This document shows, in pieces, positions 24,901 to 36,500 of a DNA stretch of 64,000 nucleotides. The stretch is from Gordionus sp. m RMFG-2023. Taxonomy: Eukaryota; Nematomorpha; Gordioida; Chordodea; Parachordodidae. The stretch covers positions 42,261,366 to 42,325,365 of the forward strand of contig NC_088777.1 of assembly GCF_954871325.1 (NCBI RefSeq), given 5' to 3'. Position numbers and translations under genes: made by a program. Numbering within the stretch: position 1 is the stretch's first letter; each line of letters opens with the position of its first letter. Below the pieces are notes generated by a model. That model ran no database searches, was not told the DNA's origin, and was given only the letters and a program-made list of their open reading frames with translations.

Positions 24901-26884
24901 TTTCTACAAATTGTGAATTATGTCATTACTTTAAAAAGTTATTAATTTTTACTACTTTTTCTTTCAAATTCTTTCTTATGATATATTGCATACATTTTTT
25001 GGGATGAGGGGGGGGGAGGTGATGGGGCAATTTTTATCCTAAAATTATGTTTATGAGAACAGGGAGATTTGAGATTGGGGGGGGGGTCCCCTTTCCTCAT
25101 TGGTTACGCTAAGTTCAAGAAAGAGTCAAGCAAAATTGGCTCAAATTTTGACGTGACCAAAAGCCTAACCCAAATTTTTAAGCCTCTGTCTATAATAAAT
25201 ATTTATTTTTGATCTAACCAGGTCTAAGTATCTATGTAATGGTATGCCTGGACAAAAAAATTTTTATTGCAAAAATATGGAAACAACTTTTTTAAGTTTA
25301 AAAGATTAAATATAATATTACTTCTCTATTTAAGTCTGAGAGAAATTATTATCTTCATTTTATTTTGAATGTTCATTTTTTTAAAAATTATTCATTTTAA
25401 ATGAAAGCTCTAGCCCAACTTTATTTTTAAATTTTTTAGGCCCCATCTAAATTTGACAAACATAAAACCTGAAAGCAAAGGTTGTGATAGAGCCATGCAA
25501 ATTAGAGATTATGTTATCTTATTTAATATTTTAATGAAAGGGTTTGTATGTGATTTATAAATATATTGATGAAATTTACATTCATTAAGCTCTGTTGTTT
25601 TGATTTTTTTAGTAGATTTATCAGTGAACTTTGCCACTTCCACTGTATTTTCATCATCAGCCATTGGATAAATGCAATAATTTTGGCTAGAAACTCCTGA
25701 TAATTCTGTATCCACAAAGGGTCTGATCCTACAAAATACTCTTATATTTCCCTTCAAATCCATAATTTCATTGTGCATAAGTTTACGATTTATCTCAGCC
25801 AAGACAAGTTCTGAACATAGGTAATGATTATTTTTACTTAAAACAATATTAGATGCTTCTAAATTTTTATTATGATTCAATAGAATTTCATGTTCATGTG
25901 TAATAAAATTGTATTTCTGTTCAAATTCTCCTTTAATACACTGAGTTTTATCTAAAAGTTCTTGAGTATATGATAATTTAGTTCTAAGAGATTCAATTTC
26001 ATCTGTCATATTTTTATTTTGTCCAAGTATGGTTTCATAATTATATTCTAACTTTGAATTGATAGACATCAAATCTTTTATTTGATTTTCACATGTATAA
26101 ATTTTTTCTTTTAATATTTTAGTTGATGTTTGTTCAGTTTCCAGTAAACATTTATAATTATTCAAATTTCTCTCATATTCTTGTAAACGTGAATCTTGAG
26201 ATTTTATAAGATTTTGATTAGAAGTTATTTTATTTAATAATTTAATGTTTTCGAGTTCTAAATGTTTAATTTTATCTGTTGAAGTCATTATTTTATTTTG
26301 ACTAAAATTTACTCTAGCTTTCTTAATTAATGATTTGTTATCAATAGTATTAGTACCTGTGACATTATTTTTGATAGGTTTATTTTGTATATTAGACCTA
26401 GGATTACTCTTAAAAGATGTTAAACATTCATTTCTTACTTTCATCTTTTTATTAGGTGGCATGTTTTCATTTATTATTCTTTTATCTGATTTATAGTTGC
26501 TTATCCCTTGTCTTGGTAAATTATCTGAATTGTTGATTGGATGGTTTTTCTTGTTATGGTCTATAATACTTTTTCTAACTAATTTTTTTGCTTTCATCAT
26601 TTTCATCATCTGTATGGATACACAATTTGTCGATATGGTATTTCGGTGTAATAAATCATTGACATCATATTTTAAATTGGAAAATACAGAATTTAAACCA
26701 GTTGTTGCATTACCATTCATATTTATAAGTGGTTTTCGGGATGGACATAAAGAAAATTTAGCATTTAGCATTATTGGAATTTTAGATGTAGTATCTGGTC
26801 TCCTATTCACAAATAAATTGATAAATATATTAAAAGGTAAAATAAATTTTACTTGTCAAAAACTTCATTTGTAGTTGTAATCAT
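15922..26884 (-). CDS. KIFC1: Kinesin-14 motor, KIFC1/Ncd type (minus-end spindle kinesin)
   Basis: There are seven exons: 26884-26853, 26802-25580, 23435-22861, 22362-22232, 20360-20171, 19866-19832 and 16099-15922. They total 2364 nt and 787 residues, with every phase matching. A basic, Asn-rich tail (about residues 1-185) precedes a coiled coil (about 188-365) and a C-terminal motor that starts with [11 protein letters not shown]. Motor signatures are all present: P-loop GATGSGKT, switch I NLSSSRSH, switch [10 protein letters not shown], and [19 protein letters not shown]. The neck-then-motor order is diagnostic of kinesin-14, which slides and focuses spindle microtubules towards minus ends. 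Loop L5, between TFTMEG and GLIPRA, is 44 residues against about 9 in human KIFC1 as I recall it, and a second insertion precedes [10 protein letters not shown]. Exon 6 is only 35 nt and its acceptor is chosen by phase. Introns 2, 4 and 6 carry transposons. Confidence 0.93.
16204..18316 (-). mobile_element. hAT transposon with ~270-bp inverted repeats, broken transposase
   Basis: The outer ends GGCGTAGCCAGGATTTTCTC and GAGAAAATCCTGGCTAAGCC are inverted. The inversion continues for about 250 bp on each side (16204-16475 against 18030-18316), which is unusually long for hAT. Between them the minus strand encodes two hAT blocks. At 17809-17555 there is a block with [19 protein letters not shown], as in the DUF4371/ZMYM1-like group. 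At 17010-16735 lies the dimerisation domain, with [20 protein letters not shown]. The frame between them is interrupted, so the element is probably inactive. It sits in KIFC1 intron 6, about 100 bp from the last exon, in the same orientation as the gene. Confidence 0.85.
18955..19105. repeat. GGCC-rich interspersed repeat in KIFC1 intron 6
   Basis: GC-rich blocks such as GGTGGGCCTGGGCCAGGC and AAGGCCCATG lie in AT-rich DNA. It is similar in style to other GGCC-rich repeats in the window; ends are not defined. Confidence 0.4.
20890..21215. repeat. GGCC-rich non-autonomous element in KIFC1 intron 4
   Basis: The left part (GACATGCTAATCGATACTTG, then GAGCCGTGGGTTGGGTAGG) and the right part (GGGTCGGATCGAAAATTATT, then GCCCATGCATGTCTCTACG) contain inverted matches such as GACATGC/GCATGTC. 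It has no reading frame and is likely a MITE of uncertain superfamily. Confidence 0.45.
23921..24094. repeat. MITE family A copy in KIFC1 intron 2
   Basis: TGTTGTTAAACGGCTCGATT at the left pairs with AAATCGAGCCGTTTGAGAAC at the right. This is the best preserved pair of ends in the window, with an internal block CATAGATGGCACGAAGATC. Confidence 0.85.
24437..24540. repeat. End fragment related to the hAT element at 60790-61983
   Basis: GTTGTTAAAAGTTACC followed by repeated ATCTAGATACAGATACATAG blocks matches the termini of the larger element downstream of EPS15. Confidence 0.7.
24746..25115. repeat. MITE family B copy in KIFC1 intron 2
   Basis: It starts with a diverged ATTGCTAGGGGGGTGGG and ends with TTGGTTACGCTAAG, remnants of the GGCGTAGCCAGGATT ends. 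The inside has G-runs of 8-9 bases near each end. Confidence 0.6.
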
Positions 26885-27638
26885 GGTAAGTAAGATTTGA
26901 ATTTAGAATAAAAACGCTTATAATTTGAATTTTGAGGTTTTCTGATCAGTAACGACAAAAGGTCGAAACAAACAATAAAAAGTTAAAAGAAGCCTAAGAA
27001 CAATGATTCATTGCCTAAGAAGCTAATTTTAAAATCTTATGTACATTGAGTCTTTAAGAAAGGGCGTTCAACGACAGATTACACAATAATATTACCTTAC
27101 CATATTTTCCATATAATTTGCAAGTATTGATATGCTAAGAAAAATCTAGAATTACATGACACATGATTTATAGCGCTTATGATCTCTACTCTTGAAGGTT
27201 CAAGAAAACTCTTGATATTCCTCATTTCCATCTGACTGAATTAAATTAAGTTGGATGAAAAATTAAAAATAAGAAACCTTCTACGCATATAATGTACCCA
27301 CAACTGCGGAGGACTGTTTAAACGTCCATAGGCTGAGAAAGGAAGAGTAGGGCAAAGCAAAATTCCATACCGAATAACTTAAGTATATTATACTTCATAG
27401 GTAGGAGGCGGCTGATTTTTAGTTTTAAATGATTAATATCGATATTTAAAGATTTCAGAGATATATTCTATTCTTCAACCCCACGAATTATCCTATTTCA
27501 GATAACTAATTTATACACTCGAATAATTTCTAATGTTTTTAATTTATTGCCCAAAATAGGAATTTATATACTGGAATAATATTCTATATGATTTTCATTT
27601 ATTCCAATTATATTTTTGAATAATATAGCAGCCTTCTC
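26885..27638. other. KIFC1 5' flank, no gene seen
   Basis: This lies upstream of the KIFC1 start codon. Mixed-composition DNA with no exon, repeat or RNA gene I can support; the promoter presumably lies here, but no core element is convincing. Confidence 0.5.
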
Positions 27639-30095
27639 CAGGGATCCAAACCGAAACAAATATCGGTTCGGATAAAAATAACGGTTCAAGGTTCAGGTTC
27701 GGTTCATAAAAAGTAAAAATATCGGTTAGGTTCGAACTACTAAAAACCGGTTAGAACATTTTTGTATTCAAATCTACATTCGAATTATGTATAGGGAGGA
27801 ATATTTTTTTATCATCATGAAAATAAAAAACACATAAAACCTTCAATTTTATTCATTGCAAATTATAAAATAATATTTAAATTATAAATAATACTAATAA
27901 ATATCAACGATCAATTTCAATATGAACAATATTAACTTTATTTACTTAAAATTTTTTATTAAGCCACACAATTAATATATTTTCAAGATTCTCCTCACTC
28001 AAATTGTCTTTATAAGGAAATAGTATAAATTTAATTTTTGAAAAACATCTTTCCACACTGACTTGGGTAGCCTGTACCGTCAGTATGAAATCATACAATT
28101 TACATAATTCTGGGCATCGATTACTCTGATTTCTCCATTAGTCTAAAATATTCATAGTTTTATTTAACCTAGGCTTTAGAAAAATTAACTAAGATATTTC
28201 CAATATTCTCCGATTTTTGTAACAGATTTTGTTTATTATCATCTTTTTTTTTTACGGAAAACTTTCAACTAAATCCTCTTTAAATGAAGATACATTAACT
28301 TTCATTGATTCACCTTCACTAGAATTCTCCACTCTTATAACAAAGTTTAATTCCATGTTATGGCATATTTAAATAATAGGCTCTCTAGCCTAGGCTTTTT
28401 TTAGTCGGAAGCACTTGATATCTATATATTAAAAATATCATTAAAGAGATCTTATTATTTTTTATAAATAGATAGCAAAATATATAAAGTAAAATAAAAT
28501 AATTAATTAAGGTAAATAAAATTATTAATTAAATTTATATAAGATATAATATAATATTTTTAAAAAATACCTTAAATCTAGCTATAGGCGTGACAAAAGG
28601 TTTTGATTAAAAGTTGTCTCTTTTTAAAATTCATAGCATCTATTATTTAACAGCAAAGGGTGAAGTATATAAATTTCTAATTTAGCTTTTAGTCATATGC
28701 CATAAAAATTCCCTATGGTTAGCTGCTCAAGTTGTAAGTTCTTGGTAACTACTTTAATTGGTTTTAGGATATTTATCAACCCTATAATTACTTCCCATTC
28801 CAAAGCTGTAAAATAAAGATTATGATACATACTGATAATTCCTAACACATATCATTTAATTCATTCAGATAACAATCTGTGACAATTTAATATAAATCAC
28901 TTTAAATTAAATTTTTTTAGTATGATTGATATCGATTTTGTCCTTAGCTTCTTGCACGCAGTGTAATATTAAAAACTGAGCAATTTTTTAATACATGATC
29001 TTCTACAAGTTGTAAGTTATGAGAAGCACATCTTATATTTATAATATTATATGAGAATTATTAAGAGTATTATTAATTCATCAAGTACATTTGTGAAACT
29101 AGTAGAAACATCTTTCAAATTATCTATATTTTGCATTTATTCATCATTATTTTCAGACATTTTATTGTCTTCATCATAATCCTCCATAAATATTTTTACT
29201 ATCTTAATAAGATTTGCCCCATTGTAAGTTGTTACAGTGTGTATTTGTGATGTTTTGTGTTAAATAATTTGATTTTATTTATACCTTTCGAATTATTTTT
29301 AGTTTGTATTAACTTTTTATTTTATCCTTATATTGTTTCTTAACTTTAAAATTAATCTAGTTGATCGTTTGATAAAGGTATAAAAAAAACATTTTTCTTT
29401 TGTTAAAATGAGATTATTAAATTTTTGATTTATAATAAAAATGTAATTTATAAATAATATTACAACATAAAATGTAATTTGTTTGTTCAATGTAATTTAA
29501 CAATAACAAATTTCTGATTTGTAATAAAAACTTATTTCGATAAATCCCTCACGTTTCTTCATTTTGATTTCATAATCATTTAATATTTTTATTAAAAGGA
29601 GTTTTAAATTTTCTACAGTGAGCCGTTCATAAATATCTTTAATTGCTAGTGTTCTCAGAACAATTTTTGCTTTTTGAATATACTAAAGTTTACTCCCAAT
29701 AATGGACCTGTCTAGAGAAGTAATACAGTCAATTTTTCGAGATAATAACTTACATTTATTTCTTTGATTTTTTGATGTGTCATTTATAATACTAATATGT
29801 AAATAATTTATATATTGGATTTAATTTTCTCTAGACATTATAATTTATAAGCTTAAAATATTTAAAAATGATGTGAAATGGTAATATTCTAAAGTTTATA
29901 AAAATAATGACTGACTTTTATCAATCAAATGTGATTGATAAGAATTTATAAAGCAATTCGAATTTAATTAAAATTTTTGCAATATGCGAGTAATAATAAA
30001 ATGATGAGGCTCGAACCGGTTCAAAGGTATTTTAGCGGTTAGGTTCAGGATAGACTAAAAATTTTTTAGCGGTTTAATTTCGGTTTGGATCTCTG
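27639..30095 (-). mobile_element. hAT transposon, ~2.46 kb, degenerate
   Basis: The left end CAGGGATCCAAACCGAAA and the right end, read inverted, CAGAGATCCAAACCGAAAT match. Both are followed by repeated GGTTCGGTT / AACCGGTT subterminal motifs. Flanking octamers GCCTTCTC and GCCTCTTA may be a decayed target duplication. Near the left end, on the minus strand (about 28090-27955), lies a hAT dimerisation domain with VQATQVSVERCFSKIKFIL and NLSEENLENILIVWLNK. The rest of the transposase is fragmented. It fills most of the divergent gap between KIFC1 and SGPL1. Confidence 0.85.
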
Positions 30096-30525
30096 GCCTC
30101 TTATCGACCATCATTTGATATTAAAGAGGAGTATACTGCATCGTACACAGTGATTATTTAGCCGGAATGATAATATAGGAAATAACATTTAGATATTTTT
30201 ACATCATTCCAAAAATTTTATACATCGTTGTGGCAACATTTTTATAAATGTTAAAAAAAAAAGAATAGATATGAAAGCCACTGAAGAAACGAAGCATAAA
30301 TTCCTTTTTAGTGTAATAAATATAATCAATCCGATATTTAGAAATCATACATTTGTCAAAATGAATCACTTTGAACTATTTTATTTTGATAAAAACATGT
30401 TTTTAAACTGTTATTTAATTTTAATAAAAAAAAAGATTTTGTAATTTGATAAATAATTTTTAATATTTTCAACTTTAAAAATCGAAAAGATTTTAGGAGA
30501 CCAATTTTTGATTACATTCAATCAG

Positions 30526-33500
30526 ATGTTTAATCTTAATCTGAAATACCACATGGAATATTTAGAAGATATTATGAAGACACCCCATCTCATGTTGACT
30601 ATTTATTTAATACTAATAATATATTTTACATCACATATATATTATCAAAGTAATATTTATTATTATTTTCTGACTTATATATCAATTAGGCATTTTATGG
30701 TTTCCACATTTTAAGAAGAAACTCTATGATATTGTTTTGAAGGCTCCAATTATAAATAATAGAGTTTCAAAGAATTTGAGTGAAACAGAGCAAGATATTA
30801 GGAAAAAATTGCATCAGTGTTTTAAAAATGTAAAATATATTAACAAAATTCCTGAAAATGGGGTGGAAAAAGTTAGTTTCTTAAAGTTTTTTATATTCAT
30901 TTTTATATCCCAAAGATAAGTATTCTAGCAATATCGAAAGAGTATAGAAATATTGGTATAAATAATATATTTTTATATTATATTAGATTTAATTAGATGT
31001 TAAATATTTAAATGATGGAAAAATATCTGGTTGTTTGTATCATGAGGTAGATTCCAATCTGATAGATATTCAAACTGAAGTTTTAAATTTTATCTTTACG
31101 AGTTCATAATTTATTAAGTTATACAAAATGTTTGCTTATTCTAACCCACTTCATCCAGATGTTTATCCAAGTATAATGAAAATGGAATCAGAAATTGTTA
31201 GAATGTGTTGTAATTTATATGGAGGAGATGATAATTCATGTGGGACTGTAATTTATAAATTAATTGAAAATAATTATTTATACTTGAATTAGGTAACAAC
31301 TGGTGGAACTGAAAGCATTTTATTGGCATGTTTAGCCTATCGAAATTATGCCAAGAAATCTAAAGGAATTTTAAACCCAGAGATGTAAGAAAATTTATAT
31401 TCTAATTTGATAAAGATTAAGGTTCCCACACTATTTTGAACCCAATTTTTATTGACAATCATTGATAATTCATTTAGACTCCTTATCCATTTATTTTATA
31501 TATTATTAACAAGTAACCTTCCTTTTCCTCTCAATGATAAGTATAATACCTATTATAAAAATATTGGTCATCTTTTTATATATTTTGTTTTTTGTTATAT
31601 CGGTGAACTCAAATGTTTTTCCATTTGTTTTATCATATCTGATCTTATTTTGCACAATCTCGATGATATTTAAATTTTTTAACACCATGTAAGCATGTAA
31701 ATAAAATAAATTAATGAGCAATTTAAAATATACCTTTTAAAGCTATAGTAGGAAAAGGAGTTATACTAAGATTTATCCAAAATAAAATTAACAATGATTT
31801 TAATATCAAAAATAAGTAAATTCTCTATATTTCCCCAAATTTTCTCTAATAACAAATTATTAATTTATAAAAATGAAAATGAAAACCTGCTAAATAATGA
31901 TCATGATATAGGGATAAGAGTATTGAATCTGAGATAAAGAGGGTTCTTGTTCTAATTTTTTTTTAAAAATGGCTTTGCAAAACTTTAATTTGGTTAAAAA
32001 ATATTAAATGAAGAAAATTTTTTAAAATGGAAAGCCTATATTTTGAAAATCAAGAACCAAACCAATCAAATAAATAAATTTTAGAGATTGGGCAATTGGG
32101 CTTAACCAATTTTCAAATATATTGGCAGAGAGGTGAGTGTAATTTTTGTTGAAATCATGAGTGGATACATAGGCATAGCTAGGATTTTTCTGGTTTTCCC
32201 CAATTTTATTTCAGGGCTATTAGATCCATTTATTGCAAACCCTTGACCAGGTTACATTTTTTTTAAATAAGGGGGGGGGGGGGTATTTTTTTTATAAAAT
32301 GTTTTTTTCCTGGAAATTTTTAATTATAGTTATTATTTTAAAAAAAATTAACTTTTACTAATTAATTTTTCTTTTAAATTATTATTTTTGGTGACATATT
32401 ATTTTTTTTTATGGGGAAGGGAGGGGGTTTATTAGCTTAAAATAATATTTGTGAAACAAACAATTTTCCAAGGGTTCGCTAAGCCTAAAGAAGAGAGTTA
32501 AAAAAATTAAAACAGGGCTGGCGAGTTATTCGCTCATTGCAGACCTCAATTGCCAATTCATATAATTTTTTAAATTAAAAAAAAATTTGGGGCGCTTGAA
32601 AAAAACAAATGCAAATTATTTCGGCCTAATTTTATTGCGTAAAATTTCTTTAAATTAGGATATCGATGTATCATATAAATAAACCGTTTGCATCCATTTA
32701 ATATAATAAAATTATTATAAGAAACATATAAAGACATTACAAATGATATTAAAATATATCAAACAGAACACAAGATGAACGGAAAGTTTTTTTTAAAAAT
32801 AGCAGGCTTATCAAATCAAATAAATATTCCCCCTCCTGGGAAAAATTATATAGGCAACCTACCTTCCCCAATATCTATTATACACTAACTACTAATTTTT
32901 AATGCTATCCAATAAACTGTGATATTTGAGTCATTTACTATGGAAGAGGTGAAAAATTTTTTAATTACTCTAGACATAAAACTTTATGATATTAGACAAA
33001 TACTATAAATGTAAATTAGAAAAAAAATATAGAAATTGATTAAATTTATTATCTACGATGGTTAATAAAACGTCTATTAGAAATTTTATTTCTTATGTGG
33101 TGTGATCATAAATATGAATTTTAACTATTTTATGTATTTTTTTAAATATTCTTTCTTTCACTCAGTTGTCATAGACCAGAGAGACCTGCAGAGGTACCTA
33201 ATTGCTCGACTCGACCTGAATCTCTGGCATAGACAAAGAGGAGTTTTGATTTTGTCCCACATTAACTTTCATTTCTTTTAAATGGATACATCTTAACTTT
33301 ATATTTCTATAAAATGATCTCCAATTTTTTTTTGTTATTTAAAAAAATGCGTGAAAAAAATCATAAAAATTTACAAATTAAAAAATATCATCATCGGCAT
33401 ATTTATTTTTTAATCATGTTTAGTATAAAAATTTTGCTATAAATTATATTCATAAAAATTGAAAAAACGCTTTCCGAAGACTCTGTAATTCTTATGGAAT

Positions 33501-36500
33501 CGACATTTTTTTCCACTTTTAAATGTAAAAGCGCATTTAGTATAACTTCACTAAACAATCACTTAAACTTAGTACTTGAGGTAAAAAATGATATATTGTA
33601 AATGTTTTCGATTTCGCCGTAACCAATCCATCTTATTTTAGTATAACATTTTAGTCTATTTGATTATCTTCTTTTTAATGCTACCGCTACTAAATTATAA
33701 AAGTTTCAAAATTGCATCCAGAGACATCGAGTGAAATATAATGAAATGTTCATTTTTTTATAATAATGATAGTTATGTTTACTTAATTTGTTTTTTATTA
33801 TAAATGTTTAGTGCTTTAAAGGTTTTCGTTCTATCTTGAATCTTGATACCAATTTAAATATTGATTTAAGTATTAAACTAAAAAATATGAGTTAAGTATT
33901 ACATTATTGGCCTAAGCCTTAGAATTAGTGCTTTTAAAAGATTGGCAAACTTCTTGCTTAGGAATGCGTCTTAATATGAGACTCGTATTCATATTATATT
34001 TTTGAAGATATTACCCTATTCAAAAATTTAATATTTTTAACCTTTTTATTTAATTAAATAAACTGAAAAGAAAATATAATATCTATAAAAAGATTGTAAA
34101 ATAATAAGATTGAGAATATTTTGAATCGGGGTGAAATGGAAACCGTAAATATATATAGACGTAATTGATTTTTGAATCGCAATTTAAAATTCGATATTTA
34201 ACATTCAGCCTAAGGCGAGCCGTTTTTTAAAATATATTTCGCTTATAACTGGTTTTTGCTTATTTATTGAAACAACTTATTGAGAAATTACTAATTACTA
34301 GGACATTGTATATTGGCGAACCCAGATATTCAATGTTTCATTCATTTTAATTCTAGCATGATGCCAATCTTGACAATTTTTTTTATTTTATCAACAGTGC
34401 ATTTTTTTAAAATCAACCGAAGCACTGAAATATACTTAATACACATCGATTATTGGCAAAAGTGTAAGATTTCATGCCTCCAGAAGTTTGGCTGACTTCA
34501 TGCTGAGAGTGTGATATCATAGTTTCTATTTGGCTTATAATTCGGTTAATTTTTTTTGTGGTTGGAAAATTTTATTGAAGAATTAATAAGTAAGGCACTG
34601 CACGGCCCGGGCCGGATTTTTTAAAAAAAATTGTTAAGGCCAGCCAGGATTTTTTATTTATTTTTGATATATTTTAATAATGGCGATTTCAAATATTTGG
34701 TTTTAAAATATACCCCGCTCTAAATCCGGGCTTAGGAACGGGCTTGCAGGTCTCTGCTAAATATTAACACAAAATAGATATTTAGAACATGTTTATTATA
34801 TTATGGCATGGTGCCAATTTTAGCAATTTTTCTTATTTCAATAATAACCCTTCTTTAAATCATCTACCATTAATTAAAGCAATAAAATGTTCTAATTAAG
34901 CACTACCTTAGTTAATAGTTTTCTCACTATTAGTGTTTCAAAAGCTTGGCTCACTTCATCATTTTTTAATCATAAGGTTAACTAAAAATTTGTTGCTAAT
35001 ATTTTTTTCACATATTCTGTCCACTATACTGGTTAAAAGTCCCCTAATTTATTTTTATTTTTTCGAACTCTCTTCTTAAAAATTTATTAAATTCATTTCT
35101 GAAAAAAAGGAGCTAAGTTAGGTATCAAATCTCAGGGGTTTTATAGGTATTGTATATTAAGACCCACAATCTACTAAATTAGTTGATCTTTTATAAATGG
35201 TCAAAATATATTCATAAATTGGATTATATACGAATATTTGATATAGTGGACTAAATTTTCTATCCCTGTCTAGTTAACTATGACAAAATTATACTGAAAC
35301 GAGCATTCAAAATTTAAAATAAAATGATAAAAACACTTCTTATAGTGCGTACAAATTGAACGTTTCAACGCAGCGTTTCAAAACGCAAATGATGCATTTT
35401 AAACGCATTCGTTTAAATTAGACAGCATTTATTTTTGATTTTCATATTGAAAAAATAAAAATTAACGGTTCAATTTACGTTTCTTTATTTACGTTTTGAA
35501 ACACTGCGTTGAAACGTTCGATTTGTGCGCACTATTATACGCAAGTTATAAATAAACCACAACCAAAATTTATTTTATTTTTTTTAAGAAAACTTTTTTT
35601 TTGTATGAATATATCTTATTTTTAAAATATCTTATAATTTTTTTTACTCAAAGATTAGTTCAAGAATTTAAAAAACGGCCAAAAAAGGTAAAATCTTGTG
35701 CAAATTCATTATTCTTTTAGAAAAATATAAAAATCTTTAATACATTTAAAAAATCTCAAGACTTAATATTTTGATTCGAAGAATCAAAAGCATTGCGAGG
35801 ATGGGGGGAGACAATGGGAAATACCCTCTTCCCCTTCAAAAATTATTCTATTCTTGTAAATATCATTTTAAGCTAGTAAAAATCTCCACCCCCCGCCCCC
35901 CCCACCCATCCCCTGTCCTACAAAAATGATACAATAAATATATCAGTCTATACGATAATTTGGAAGAAAGGTATAGAAAAGTTAATTCCGAATTTTAGGA
36001 AAGGATTTTATTCTAAAAATGTAAAAAAAAATGTAACACAACAAAATGCCTGCAATAGATGATCTTAAAGATCTATAAAATTTCTGGAGGAAAAACCTCC
36101 TAAACTAATAGTGCCCCCCCCCAGCAATCCTGGCTACGCTTATGCGAAGAATCAACTAATGGTTCTGAGTGATACTAAACAACCTGACACCTTATTAATC
36201 AGAATACGTATATGAAATTATAACAAAAAAGACTAGATGGGGTAATGGTATGAATATGCTGATAATGGTGAAAGTCTTCAGCAGCGTTCTTTATTTTTTA
36301 GATACCCCCCCCCCCCCCAAAAAAAAAAAAAAAAAAAAAAATTATGTCTTCAGGGGAGTTGGAGTTAATATTGATCATTTTTTCTTATGTAAAATTAATT
36401 CTTAGTTAGAAAAAACAAACATATAAGAAGAAATTAAATCATATAAGAAGAAATTAAATCATATAAGAAGAAATTAAATCATATCATCATTTATATTTGC

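Noticed and set aside
36419-36485. CRISPR-like short repeats
   Set aside because: The units are directly adjacent with no spacers, in an animal intron; this is a minisatellite.
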